Assembly: GCA_017301995.1 (NCBI GenBank)
Contig: JAFLEH010000002.1
Span: 222,839 to 286,838, forward strand
DNA length: 64,000 nucleotides
Direction: 5' to 3'
DNA from: Verrucomicrobiota bacterium
GTDB taxonomy: Bacteria > Verrucomicrobiota > Verrucomicrobiia > Verrucomicrobiales > Akkermansiaceae
Position 1 is the stretch's first letter; each line of letters opens with the position of its first letter. Below are positions 43,273 through 53,236 of this stretch, piece after piece. Under the pieces are notes generated by a model. It did not search any database. It was not told where the DNA came from and worked only from the letters and a program-made list of their open reading frames with translations. The position numbers and the translations under genes are program-made.

Positions 43273-46200
43273 ATGAAACCGAAATACCGCAACTACCTAC
43301 TCGCTCTCGTCTCCGCACTTCCGCTGGCGGTCACCATGGCCTCCGCCGACACCCTATACTGGGATGCCGGCACCAACATGAACTGGGACATTTTCACCGA
43401 CAACTGGGTCGGCAGCGTCGTGTGGAACAACAGCACGCCCGACGACGCGGTATTCGGCGCGACTGGTGCGGGGACCGTCACCATTCCGTCCGGCATCCAG
43501 GCGAATTCGATCGAATTCAATGCTCCCGGATACGTGATTTCCGGCGGGACACTCAACTTGACCGGTGCCTGCCAGCTTACGGCTACCGAAGATGCGGCGA
43601 TTTCGTCGGTAATCTCGGGGACCAATGGGCTGGAGAAGCTTGGGGCCGGCGTTCTGACGCTAACCGGAGTGAATACCTTCTCAGGTGTCGCGGATGTGAC
43701 CGAGGGAACGCTCAGGCTCGGTGATGGCACGACCCAACCGACTCTCAATAGCACCTACGCGATCGCCTCCACCGGTAAGCTCCAGATCCAATACAACACC
43801 GCCGGTGTCGTCACTCCGTTTGCAGCCAATTGGACGAAGTTTACCGGGGCCGGAACGCTTTCGCTCACGACCGGCAAGAACAACGACTCGGGCTGGGGCG
43901 AGGGAATGGCCCTGGGCACCGGCTTCACTGGCACGTTGGAGATCGTCAAAGGCCGGGCGACTCCTTCCAGCGGGGTTAACGCTCCCGGTCTGGGGGGGGC
44001 CTCCTCGATTGTCGTCAAAGACGGTGGCCAGATCGGTCTTTACTACGCCTCGGGAACGGTGGCAAAGGACTTCGTGCTCGCCGGAACGGGGTATGGCGAG
44101 ACGGGCTTCGAGGCGGCGCTCCGGTCGAATACCCTCACCCTCAGCGGTACGGTGACCCTTGCGGGCAACACCACATTGTGCTCGGGAGGGACGCTAACTC
44201 TGTCCGGGCCCGTTACCGAAAACACGCCCTCCAATCTGTCCTACGGTACCACCGGTGCCAGCAACAACCTCGTTCTCGCCGGAGCCAACACCTACACCGG
44301 AACCACCACGGTGAATTCCGGAACCGTCCGTTTCGCGAAACAGGTTGCGCTTTATAACAACAATACGGCCATGTGGACCGCCGCCAATCTCACGGTGAAA
44401 TCCACGGCGACAGCCGCCTTCAATGTTGGCGGCACCGGTGAGTTCACGTCCACCGATATTGGCACGATTGCCGGTCTTGGTACGGCAACCACCGGGTTTC
44501 TATCCGGCGCGACGCTGGGATTGGACACCACGAACGCGCCCGTCGCTCCGGCTGCGGTTGACATCACGGCGAACCTCGCCAATCCGAACGGCGGCGCCAA
44601 CACCCTCAATTTCAACAAGACGGGTTCGGGTTGGCTTACGCTTTCGGGAACCAATACGAACTCGGGCAAGATCACGGTCACGGCAGGGCTGCTCAAGTTT
44701 GCGAAACAGGTCTCGCTCTATAACAACGGTGCGTCGGCCACGTGGAACGCCACCAACCTGAATATCCTCTCCGGTGCCACTCTCGCCTTCAATGTCGGCG
44801 GCGCGGGTGAGTTCACCGCGGCAAACATTGACACGATCAAGGGCATCGCTTCCACCAATACCTCGCCTGGCGCCGGATTCAGAAGCACCTCGTTCCTCGG
44901 ATTCGACACGACCAATGCCAGCGGCGGCAAGTTCACCTATGGATCCGCCATCGGCACGAGCCCGACCACCATCGGCATCGCCAAACTGGGTGCCGGGACG
45001 CTGGAAATGACGGGCGCCAGCACCTGCACGGGCGGCACGACCGTTTATGAGGGCGAGTTGCTGTTCAGCGGCGCGGGCTCCCACCTGGCGACCTCCGGCA
45101 ACTCCCTGAATCTCGGAACTCTGTCCGGCAGCCGCGCCGTGCTCAACCTCGCCAGCAACAACAACTTCAACTACTACACCACCGTCAACGTCGGTGGGGC
45201 CGGTGCGTCGTCCAACGGCGCGGGAGCCATCATCAAATCGGGAACAGGCACGGCCCAATTCATGAACAGCACCGGCTACCTCCAACTTGGCAACGGCGGC
45301 TATGGCTCAATGACCGTTTCGGCAGGCACCATCAATTTCATGCCGGCCACCACCAACGGTTCCGGGATGCGCGTCGGCGACAACACCGGCGGAATCGGAG
45401 TCTATAACCAGAGCGGTGGCACGGTAAACCTCTACCGGTATCTGGTCCTTGGTGGTAATTCCGGCGTCGGACCGGTCGGGGTGGTTACTCTAACAGGAGG
45501 CGCGCTGAACGGGTCATCTGCATATCAGATCATCCTCGGCAACGCGGGCACCGCCTCAGGCATTCTCAATGTAGGTACCCAGTCCGGCGGTACCGCCACC
45601 CTGGTGTCGAAACACACCGCCGGCATCCGCATCGGGGACACGGGCAACGCGGGTACTCCTTCCGGTGTGATCAACATCAACGCGGGCACCGTCCAGTTCG
45701 ACGCGGGCGGCATCAACCGGGTCAATTCCAACAACGGGACAACCACTGGCATTCTCAACCTCAACGGCGGCACCCTCAAGGCCAATGGCGCGGGTCTGAC
45801 GTTGGTTGACAACACTCTGACCAGCACCAACCTCTACAACGGCGGCGTCACCGTCGATACCCAGGATAAGACGGCCACCATCTCCGCCAACATCCTCGCC
45901 ACCACCGGCAACGGGATCTATCCGGCTGGCGGCACCATCGCGGTGACCAGTGGCGGCGGAGCGGGTTACATTGGCGCTCCGGTTGTTACCGTGACCACCA
46001 GCGGATCGGGAATCGGAGCCACCGCGGTGGCGAATGTCTCGGCTGGCGTGGTGACCGGCGTCGCGCTAACCAGTCCCGGCCAGGGCTATCAGGCGGGCGA
46101 CACGGTGAGCTTCGCGTTCAGCGGCGGCGGGAGCACCACCGCGGCAACCACCTTTGTCTATACCCTGACCGCCGGTGATCTGGCGGCCAACGGCACGGGC

Positions 46201-49200
46201 GGACTGACCAAGACTGGCACAGGCACGCTCAACCTGACGGGCGCGAGCACGTATGGCGGTGCCACGGTTGTCAACGCGGGTACCGTTTCCCTGGGGAGTA
46301 CGTGGACATCGTCCAACACCGAGTTGCAGGTGAAAAACACCGGCACCCTCCAGATTACATCCACCGGCAAGACGCTCAAGGGGGTGACGGTGGACAGCGG
46401 TGCCACTTTGGCCCTGCCGGTCTCGGTCACGCCGACGAATGTGACCAACGCCCTGACGTTCAACGGTTCGCCGAATTTCACGGTGCGTCCCGTGTTTTTC
46501 AGTCCTCCGGCGGTGGGGGCCTATGATTTGCTGGTTCCCGGAAGCATCTCGGGCACTCCGGGCGCGATCACGACCGATCTGGCCGGGCTTGGGGTCACCC
46601 GGGTTGCCGGCAACACGACGGTCACAGGTGGCAAGCTGGTGCTGAACATCACTACCCCGGGCGCGAACCTCGTGTGGAATGGGCCTGCCGGAGGCACCTG
46701 GGACCTGAACACCACGGCGAACTTCACCGGCGCCACTCCCGGAACCTTCATGAACCTCGACTCGGTGACCTTCGGCGATACCGGCGCGGGAACGGTCAAT
46801 CTCGCGACTGGTGTGATCCTCAATCCGGCCTTGGTCACCGTGGATTCATCGCTCGCCTACACCTTCGGCGGTACCGGTGTAATTGCCGGAGCCGGATCGT
46901 TGGTCAAGAAAGGTAGCGGCATGCTCACTATCTCGACTGCCCATTCCTATCTGGGATCCACGGATATCGAAGGTGGGGTATTGAGCGCGGCAACTCTCGT
47001 TGCCAATGGAACGAACTCCAACATTGGAGCCGGAACCACGGTGAATCTGAACGGCGGCACGCTTCGGTACACCGGTGCCAACTACGGGTCCGATGGCGGG
47101 GCGAAGTTCGACCGGAATATCGTTGTCGGTTCGAATGGGGGAACCCTGGATATCACCGGAACCGGAGGATATATCCATTTCGGAGGAGTTCTGAGCGGTA
47201 GCGGCACCCTGAATTTCCTCTCGTCCGCTGGCAGCAGCAAACAGTATCTGGTCGCCTCCAACAGTCCGTCCTTCAGTGGTCCGGTGGTGATCGGAAACGG
47301 ATCGGCCGGCAGCGGATTCCCACAGATCCGCTCCAACGCGCCCTATCCGTTGGGCACGGGGCCGATCACCATCAATGGTGGAGGAACCCTAAGCGCCGAT
47401 AACGGACTCACCAGTCCCTCGCTATGCGGCAACAACGTTTTCCTGAACGGTGGCTTCCTTGGCACGCAGGCGCCGACCATGACCTATTCAGGTTCCGTAA
47501 CCGCGAACCCCTCGACGACATCCACAGTCGGCACGATGGGCACCAGCCCGGGTGATGTCGTTCTAACCGGAAACCTGCTGGGATCAGGGACGATCTCCAC
47601 AACATCGGGCGCGGCCACGACCCGCAGCGTCCGCTTGGCGGGCGATAACAGCGGATTTTCGGGAATCTGGCAGTCCAGCTCCTCCATGACGTACTTCAAC
47701 AGCGCAACCGCCGGCAGTGCCGCGGCCAGATGGGCCGCCAACGGTGCCGCGCTGATGGGCAACATCACCGGCGGAGGCGGTGTAAGCCTCGGCGAGCTAT
47801 CCGGTACCACCGGAAATCTCGGCAACCTCGTGGCGGCTAGCACCTTCGTCTACACCATCGGGGCGCTCAATACCGACAGCACCTATGGCGGATCGATCCT
47901 CAATGGCTCGGGAACCGTCGGCATCACCAAAGTGGGCACCGGCAAGCTGACTCTGAGCGGAACGCTCGGTTACACCGGCGATACGACGGTCAGCGCCGGT
48001 ACGCTCCAGGTCAACGCCACCAATTCGACGACGGTTTCCGCGAACACCACGGTGGCTGACGGAGCCACCCTCGCAGTTTCCGGAGCCGCCAACAATAAGT
48101 GGGAAACCACGAACCTGACGCTGGGCACCGGTGGTGCCACCACCCTATCGTTGCTCAACCTTTCCTCGTCCGGCACAAGTCCCCGGCTCGGCGTGACCGG
48201 CACCCTCTCGGTAAACGGCCCGGTGACGCTGAACCTCGGAGGCTCGTTTGCGGTGGGCACCGTCCCGCTCATCGGCTATCCGGTAGGTTATACCCCCAAT
48301 CTCTCGCAGTTCACCCTGAGCGGCCTGCCGCGCGGAGTGTCAGCCTCGCTGGTGGACAATGCCACAGACGGCCGGATTGATCTATCCGTCACGGGCCTCA
48401 ATGACCTGATGTGGAAAGGCGACAATGGCCCGGATTGGTTGGTTGGAGGAACCACGACAAATTGGCTGCTCGGTGCGACCAACGAGATCTATCTGGATGG
48501 CGACCGCGTCAAGTTTGACGACACGGGTTCCAATACCGACATTGTTCTCGACGCCGTTGTGACACCGGGGGCCGTAACCTTCAGCAATAACAGCAAGGCG
48601 TACAGTATTATCGGTTTGGGAGGTATCTCCGGATCGATCGGGCTCGATGTCATGGGCGGCGGCGCGGTGATGATCGGAGTGGATAACACCTACACCGGAG
48701 CGACGACGGTTGCGGCGGGCGGTATCCTCCGGCTCGGTGACGGCACAAATGACGGAACGATCGTGGGACCGCTCGTGAACAACGGCGAAACCATTCTCAA
48801 TCCGTCCGGCAGTTGGTCTTACGCCGGTGCGATCAGCGGATCGGGAACGGCGATCACCAAGATTGGAACGGGAACGCAGATTTGGACCGGAGCCACAAAC
48901 ACCTTCGCCGGCACGGTCAAGGTGGATGAGGGGACCCTCCAGATCGGCAACGCCACCACCAACGGCAACTTCGGCAGCCCTGCTTACGATATTTCCGCCG
49001 GAGCCAAACTCTATCTCAATTACGCCACCGCGGTGCAATCCTCTTCCACCTCGCCATGGACGGCGAACGTCAAAGGCGACGGAACTTTGGAAATAAATTC
49101 CGCCCAAACCGTGAATGGTACCGCCAACTGGGGTGCCAACACGGCGAGTCCGGTTGTGAATCCATTCAGCACCGAGTTCACCGGAACTTTCGTAATGGGC

Positions 49201-50685
49201 AAGGGCAGGTTCGACTCATCCGATACCGGAATGGGCGGCGTAAGTGCTCTTGTGGTCAAGAGTGGGGCGCAATTCATGAGCTGGAGCGGCACCTTCCCGA
49301 TGGCCATCGAGCTTTCCGGGCTGGGATGGGGCGAACCCGGCGGGACTTTCGGATATCCCGGCGCCCTGCGGACCGCTGCCGGCGGTGTGGCAACCTTCTC
49401 CGGACCTGTCACCCTGGCCGCCAATACCGGCATCCTCGCCCAGACCGATGCGAACGTGACCATCACGGGATCGATCACCGGTGGCTATCAATTGGATCTG
49501 GCGGTCGGCAGCCAGTTTGGAAACAATGGTACGCTGACGGTTGCGCCGGATTCGATGGACCAGAATTCCTACGGATCCACCCGCATTCTCGGATCGGGGA
49601 CGGTTGATACCGGAGCCGTGGTGGCCGGCAACTCGCGCGCGTTCAGCACGGGTGGACTGAAGGTCGATAGTTGTGTGTTGAAACTCAACGGCTTCAGTTT
49701 CACCTTCGCCAACCTGTCTGGCGCGGGCGGCAAGATTGGTAATTTTGGTACGGATCCATCTACCCTTACCGTTGGCTCCGACGGTACCAGCACGTCATGC
49801 GCGTCCGTGTTGGCCGATGGCGGCACGGGCACGCTTGCGCTGGTGAAGACCGGAGCGGGCACGCTAACCCTAACCGGAACCAACACCTTCACCGGCGGCA
49901 CCACGGTCAATGGCGGCGCTCTCCAGGTGAATACCGCTGCTTCGCTGCCGGGCGATGTGGCCAACAACGCCACGCTGGCGTTCGGCAACACCACCGCCAT
50001 GACTTTCGCCGGTTCGATCACCGGAACCGGAGCGGTCACCAAATCCGGAGCCGGAAACCTGACGCTCTCGGGCTCCAACAGCTATACCGGCAACACCACG
50101 GTCAACGCCGGCACGCTGACCCTCAACAGCGCTACGCTGGCGGATACCTCCACCGTCACCATCGCCTCTGGCGCGGTGATGGTGCTCAACACCGCCTCGG
50201 CCGACGTTGTGGCTTCGCTGGTTATCAACGGTGTCACCGTTCCTAACGGAACCTACGGTGCTTCCCATCCCACCTACGGCGCGTATTTCGCCGGCAGCAC
50301 CGGCACGCTGGTGGTTGGCGGCGGCTACGATACGTGGGCGCAGCAGATCACCAATGCGGCCGATCGCGACCGTGCCGATGATCCGGATGGCGATGGCTTC
50401 ACCAACATCCAGGAATATATGTTCGGTACCTCGCCGGTGGCGGGCAATGCCTCGCTGGCCACCACCGAGCGCTCCGGCGGCAACCTGATCATCCGTTGGA
50501 GTCAGCTTGCCAGCGGCGGCACCTATCAACTGAAGGAAAGCGCCACCCTCGGCAACCCGTGGGCCGCCAGTTCCGCTACCGTCACCGATGATGGCGCGCA
50601 GGTCGGAGACTACCAACCGAAAAAGGCCACTGTGACAATCGGCGCGGGCAAGAACTTCTTCCGTGTCCAAGGCACGGAGAACTGA
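43273..50685 (+). CDS. Giant exported autotransporter-associated beta-strand-repeat protein
   Basis: 2470 residues from the ATG at 43273. A signal peptide (YLLALVSALPLAVTMASA) precedes a very long beta-helical body with about eleven PATR-type repeats, for example LEKLGAGVLTLTGVNTFSG, LTKTGTGTLNLTGASTYGG and LVKTGAGTLTLTGTNTFTGG, each followed by 'T.V..GTL.LG'. Two longer modules are duplicated (a 'FAKQV.LYNN...FNVGG.GEFT' unit, and an 'FTGT...KGR' unit near both ends). No autotransporter barrel, LPXTG, PEP-CTERM or dockerin is present. The C-terminus has DPDGDGFTNIQEYMFGTSP and a final beta domain, a tail I associate with verrucomicrobial exoproteins. Probably a cell-surface or matrix fibre. 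Confidence 0.88.
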   Translation: MKPKYRNYLLALVSALPLAVTMASADTLYWDAGTNMNWDIFTDNWVGSVVWNNSTPDDAVFGATGAGTVTIPSGIQANSIEFNAPGYVISGGTLNLTGACQLTATEDAAISSVISGTNGLEKLGAGVLTLTGVNTFSGVADVTEGTLRLGDGTTQPTLNSTYAIASTGKLQIQYNTAGVVTPFAANWTKFTGAGTLSLTTGKNNDSGWGEGMALGTGFTGTLEIVKGRATPSSGVNAPGLGGASSIVVKDGGQIGLYYASGTVAKDFVLAGTGYGETGFEAALRSNTLTLSGTVTLAGNTTLCSGGTLTLSGPVTENTPSNLSYGTTGASNNLVLAGANTYTGTTTVNSGTVRFAKQVALYNNNTAMWTAANLTVKSTATAAFNVGGTGEFTSTDIGTIAGLGTATTGFLSGATLGLDTTNAPVAPAAVDITANLANPNGGANTLNFNKTGSGWLTLSGTNTNSGKITVTAGLLKFAKQVSLYNNGASATWNATNLNILSGATLAFNVGGAGEFTAANIDTIKGIASTNTSPGAGFRSTSFLGFDTTNASGGKFTYGSAIGTSPTTIGIAKLGAGTLEMTGASTCTGGTTVYEGELLFSGAGSHLATSGNSLNLGTLSGSRAVLNLASNNNFNYYTTVNVGGAGASSNGAGAIIKSGTGTAQFMNSTGYLQLGNGGYGSMTVSAGTINFMPATTNGSGMRVGDNTGGIGVYNQSGGTVNLYRYLVLGGNSGVGPVGVVTLTGGALNGSSAYQIILGNAGTASGILNVGTQSGGTATLVSKHTAGIRIGDTGNAGTPSGVININAGTVQFDAGGINRVNSNNGTTTGILNLNGGTLKANGAGLTLVDNTLTSTNLYNGGVTVDTQDKTATISANILATTGNGIYPAGGTIAVTSGGGAGYIGAPVVTVTTSGSGIGATAVANVSAGVVTGVALTSPGQGYQAGDTVSFAFSGGGSTTAATTFVYTLTAGDLAANGTGGLTKTGTGTLNLTGASTYGGATVVNAGTVSLGSTWTSSNTELQVKNTGTLQITSTGKTLKGVTVDSGATLALPVSVTPTNVTNALTFNGSPNFTVRPVFFSPPAVGAYDLLVPGSISGTPGAITTDLAGLGVTRVAGNTTVTGGKLVLNITTPGANLVWNGPAGGTWDLNTTANFTGATPGTFMNLDSVTFGDTGAGTVNLATGVILNPALVTVDSSLAYTFGGTGVIAGAGSLVKKGSGMLTISTAHSYLGSTDIEGGVLSAATLVANGTNSNIGAGTTVNLNGGTLRYTGANYGSDGGAKFDRNIVVGSNGGTLDITGTGGYIHFGGVLSGSGTLNFLSSAGSSKQYLVASNSPSFSGPVVIGNGSAGSGFPQIRSNAPYPLGTGPITINGGGTLSADNGLTSPSLCGNNVFLNGGFLGTQAPTMTYSGSVTANPSTTSTVGTMGTSPGDVVLTGNLLGSGTISTTSGAATTRSVRLAGDNSGFSGIWQSSSSMTYFNSATAGSAAARWAANGAALMGNITGGGGVSLGELSGTTGNLGNLVAASTFVYTIGALNTDSTYGGSILNGSGTVGITKVGTGKLTLSGTLGYTGDTTVSAGTLQVNATNSTTVSANTTVADGATLAVSGAANNKWETTNLTLGTGGATTLSLLNLSSSGTSPRLGVTGTLSVNGPVTLNLGGSFAVGTVPLIGYPVGYTPNLSQFTLSGLPRGVSASLVDNATDGRIDLSVTGLNDLMWKGDNGPDWLVGGTTTNWLLGATNEIYLDGDRVKFDDTGSNTDIVLDAVVTPGAVTFSNNSKAYSIIGLGGISGSIGLDVMGGGAVMIGVDNTYTGATTVAAGGILRLGDGTNDGTIVGPLVNNGETILNPSGSWSYAGAISGSGTAITKIGTGTQIWTGATNTFAGTVKVDEGTLQIGNATTNGNFGSPAYDISAGAKLYLNYATAVQSSSTSPWTANVKGDGTLEINSAQTVNGTANWGANTASPVVNPFSTEFTGTFVMGKGRFDSSDTGMGGVSALVVKSGAQFMSWSGTFPMAIELSGLGWGEPGGTFGYPGALRTAAGGVATFSGPVTLAANTGILAQTDANVTITGSITGGYQLDLAVGSQFGNNGTLTVAPDSMDQNSYGSTRILGSGTVDTGAVVAGNSRAFSTGGLKVDSCVLKLNGFSFTFANLSGAGGKIGNFGTDPSTLTVGSDGTSTSCASVLADGGTGTLALVKTGAGTLTLTGTNTFTGGTTVNGGALQVNTAASLPGDVANNATLAFGNTTAMTFAGSITGTGAVTKSGAGNLTLSGSNSYTGNTTVNAGTLTLNSATLADTSTVTIASGAVMVLNTASADVVASLVINGVTVPNGTYGASHPTYGAYFAGSTGTLVVGGGYDTWAQQITNAADRDRADDPDGDGFTNIQEYMFGTSPVAGNASLATTERSGGNLIIRWSQLASGGTYQLKESATLGNPWAASSATVTDDGAQVGDYQPKKATVTIGAGKNFFRVQGTEN

Positions 50686-50705
50686 AAGTTCGCCAATTGA
50701 TCCGG

Positions 50706-50739
50706 GAGGCCGTCACCGCGAGGTGGCGGCCTCTTTTTT
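50706..50739 (+). terminator. Rho-independent terminator after the giant gene
   Basis: GAGGCCGTCACC (50706-50717), loop GCGA, GGTGGCGGCCTC (50722-50733) with one G-T pair, then six T. It lies 20 bp after the stop of the giant gene and before the convergent ppk2 gene. Confidence 0.9.
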
Positions 50740-50746
50740 CCACCGG

Positions 50747-51589
50747 TCAATCCTGCACCGCCACTTGGCTGGGATCCCAGGTGATGGGCGGATACTCCAT
50801 GTTCAGATCCTTGAGCGTGTCCACCATGATCCGGGCCACGCAGAGGTCGCGGTACCACTTGCGGTCGGCCGGGACGACGTACCACGGGGCGAAGGGCGTG
50901 GTGGTCTTTGAAATGACATCCTCGTAGGCGTGCATGAACTCGTCCCAGAGGGCGCGGTCCTTGAGGTCCTCCGGGTGCATTTTCCAATGTTTGGAGGGAT
51001 TCGCCAGCCGGGCTTCGAGGCGGCGCTTCTGTTCGGTCTTGGAGATGTGGAGGAAGATCTTGATGATGGTGGTCCCTTCTTCGGCAAGCATGCGCTCGAA
51101 TTCGAGAACATGCCGGAAGCGACGCTGCCAGACATCGTCCGGATAGAGTTTTTTCACCCGCACCGCGATGATGTCCTCGTAGTGGCTCCGGTTGAAGATA
51201 ACAAGTTGGCCGTTGGCTGGCGCCTGGGAGTGGATGCGCCACAGGAAGTCGTGGGAAAGCTCCACCTCGCTGGGCTTCTTGAACGAGCAGACATGGATGC
51301 CGGCCGGATCGATGCGCGAAAACACCGTCTTGATGCAACCGTCCTTGCCGCCTGTGTCCATCGCCTGGATAACCACCAACACGCGGTGCTTGTTTTGGGC
51401 GTAGAGCACTTTCTGGAGGTTCTGCAGTTCCGTCCGCAGCCGGTCGAAATACGGTTCCTGCTCCTCCTTTCCGCCATCGACGAAAAGATTCCGTTCCCGG
51501 GCATCGATTTTCCCGAGGTCCAATTTGGTTCCGCTGTTGATCAGATACCGCTCGCGCGCTCCCTTGACTGGCATGGGACGAGCATGCAC
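50747..51589 (-). CDS. ppk2: Polyphosphate kinase 2 family protein
   Basis: 280 residues from the ATG at 51589 (an ATG at 51574 is also possible). It transfers phosphate between polyphosphate and nucleotides. The Walker A-like loop is QAMDTGGKDGCIKTVF, the lid/Walker B region is FNRSHYEDI, and RIDPAGIHVCSFKKPSEVELSHDFLWRIH is typical of single-domain PPK2s; the VCSFKKPS wording suggests the class that phosphorylates AMP/ADP, but this is not certain. It is convergent with the giant gene and divergent from dedA. Confidence 0.93.
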   Translation of the reverse strand: MHARPMPVKGARERYLINSGTKLDLGKIDARERNLFVDGGKEEQEPYFDRLRTELQNLQKVLYAQNKHRVLVVIQAMDTGGKDGCIKTVFSRIDPAGIHVCSFKKPSEVELSHDFLWRIHSQAPANGQLVIFNRSHYEDIIAVRVKKLYPDDVWQRRFRHVLEFERMLAEEGTTIIKIFLHISKTEQKRRLEARLANPSKHWKMHPEDLKDRALWDEFMHAYEDVISKTTTPFAPWYVVPADRKWYRDLCVARIMVDTLKDLNMEYPPITWDPSQVAVQD

Positions 51590-51694
51590 GAAGCGGGGCT
51601 TTCCGGCAAGCCCGGACTCGCGGATGCCCCCATTCCGGTTCGGCGGATTCTATCACCGGCCGGGTTTCCGCTTGCAAAGGGCGGGAGAGCGGCC

Positions 51695-52387
51695 ATGGTG
51701 CCCGCGGTTATGATGCAGAGTTTGATTGAAACATGGTTTCATTGGGTCCATGAGTGGGGCTACGGTGGCGTGGTGCTGCTGATGGCGATGGAAAGTTCGA
51801 TTTTTCCCGTGCCGAGCGAGCTGGTGGTTCCTCCGGCTGCGATTTTGGCGGCGCATGGAGGCGGCATGTCGGTCACCGGTGTGGTGATCGCCGGAACCTT
51901 CGGATCGTGGCTGGGATCGGCGATCACCTATTGGGTCGCGCGGTGGGTCGGGCGCCCGGTGGTGATGCGGTTCGGCAAATATTTCTTCATGCCGGAGGAA
52001 AAAGTCCTGCGGGCCGAGCGTTTCATGCACCGTTACGAAGGGGGCGGCATATTCTTCGCCCGCTTGCTGCCGGTGATCCGCCACTTGATATCCATCCCCG
52101 CGGGCATCATCCGGATGGGGTTCGTGAAGTTCAGTGTTCTAACCGTCATCGGCTCGGCGCTGTGGTGCTGGGTGCTCGCGGTGTTGGGTGGGCGCGTGGG
52201 CGAAAAGTTGGAACCCGCACAGATGGAAGCGCTCAAAAAAGGCGACGGCGTGGACCTCACCCATCTGATCCACGCGGTCAAGGCGGAGGCGCTGTGGATC
52301 ACCCTGGCGGTGGCCGTGGTGTGTGTCCTGTATTTCGTGGCGATGCGCCTGACCGACGCCCGCCGGGGGGAAACGCCTGAGAGTTAG
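51695..52387 (+). CDS. DedA-family membrane protein
   Basis: 230 residues from the ATG at 51695 with GGGAGAG upstream (ATGs at 51710 and 51713 are alternatives). Hallmarks are ESSIFPVPSELVVPPAAILAA with the acidic residue of the re-entrant helix, GSWLGSAITYWVARWVGRPV, FMHRYEGGGIFFARLLPVIRHLISIPAGIIRM and a later SALWCWVL. DedA/VTT-fold proteins move or flip phospholipid carriers and affect membrane homeostasis. A much longer in-frame extension upstream is antisense to ppk2 and is rejected. The stop overlaps that of the convergent next gene. Confidence 0.9.
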   Translation: MVPAVMMQSLIETWFHWVHEWGYGGVVLLMAMESSIFPVPSELVVPPAAILAAHGGGMSVTGVVIAGTFGSWLGSAITYWVARWVGRPVVMRFGKYFFMPEEKVLRAERFMHRYEGGGIFFARLLPVIRHLISIPAGIIRMGFVKFSVLTVIGSALWCWVLAVLGGRVGEKLEPAQMEALKKGDGVDLTHLIHAVKAEALWITLAVAVVCVLYFVAMRLTDARRGETPES

Positions 52388-53196
52388 AGCGGGCGTTTGG
52401 CGGTTAGGACGGCGCGCACGTCGCCCACGAACACGTCGGCGCGCAGTTCCAGCGGAATGCGGTCCGCGTCGTCGCTCAGCCACAGGGTGGCATTGCGGTT
52501 GAGCTTTTTGTAGGGTTTCAGTTCCAGCGTGGCGCGGTCGATCTTCTGCATCGAAACGGATAGCTTGATCGCCTGTTGGTTGAGATGAACCTCGCGTCCC
52601 ACCACCTGGACGCGCAGCAGATAGGGAGTCTTGAACGGCATCACCACCAGCGCGATCTTGTCCCCGCCCGCCAATGCCTGGCTCCGGACGAAGATCATTG
52701 CCGAAAACAAGTCATGCACCGGCGAGAACGAAAACGCCTCGTTCGTGGTGGTGGTTAGGCCGGTTTTGTGAACCTTGGTGACCTCGGCGGAATCGACTTT
52801 GTTCGCCAGATAGCGGTTGGTGGTGGTGGTGGTTTCCTTGGCGTCGGTTTCCACCGCGCAGAACAGCCGCGGACGGAGGTTTTCCTGATGGAGTTCGGAC
52901 CAGAACTGGTGTTCGTAGGGAAACAGGGTGGCCGCCAGACCCTGGCTCTCGGCGCTGGATTTGACCACAAAGGCTCCCGGTTTGTTGGCGTTGCGCGGAC
53001 CGAACTGGATGGTCACCCCACCGGAATTGAGCGCGCCTTTCCAGCTCAGTTGGAAATCGAGCGCCAGCGGAGTGATCCGCGGGTGCTTGCCCAGCGCCGC
53101 CGGCGAAAGCTCCGCCTGCCATTCCGGAGCCGCCGGAACCGATGAACCTAGCAAAATAACAGTCCCAATGATGGAAAAAACGCAACGCATGTTCAT
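52384..53196 (-). CDS. Exported DUF3108-like protein
   Basis: 270 residues from the ATG at 53196. A signal peptide (MNMRCVFSIIGTVILLGSSVPAA) is followed by a beta-rich domain. The pattern 'LDFQLSWKGALNSGG...F', 'DLFSAMIFVRSQALAGGDKIALVV', 'VVGRE' and a final LWLSDDADRIPLELRADVFVGDVRAVL matches DUF3108 proteins, periplasmic and of unknown role, often next to outer-membrane or cell-wall genes. Its stop codon overlaps the convergent dedA stop by a few bases. Confidence 0.8.
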   Translation of the reverse strand: MNMRCVFSIIGTVILLGSSVPAAPEWQAELSPAALGKHPRITPLALDFQLSWKGALNSGGVTIQFGPRNANKPGAFVVKSSAESQGLAATLFPYEHQFWSELHQENLRPRLFCAVETDAKETTTTTNRYLANKVDSAEVTKVHKTGLTTTTNEAFSFSPVHDLFSAMIFVRSQALAGGDKIALVVMPFKTPYLLRVQVVGREVHLNQQAIKLSVSMQKIDRATLELKPYKKLNRNATLWLSDDADRIPLELRADVFVGDVRAVLTAKRPL

Positions 53197-53236
53197 GAGA
53201 CGCGGGAAAACCACCCCCTATTCACAATTTCCGGCG

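Noticed and set aside
43273..50685. Classical autotransporter (type V)
   Set aside because: PATR repeats are present but there is no C-terminal ~280-residue beta-barrel; the end is a calcium-loop-like motif plus a small beta domain.
50930..51694. 255-codon in-frame extension upstream of the DedA start
   Set aside because: It is antisense to ppk2, whose motifs are clear, and it carries no membrane or DedA features.
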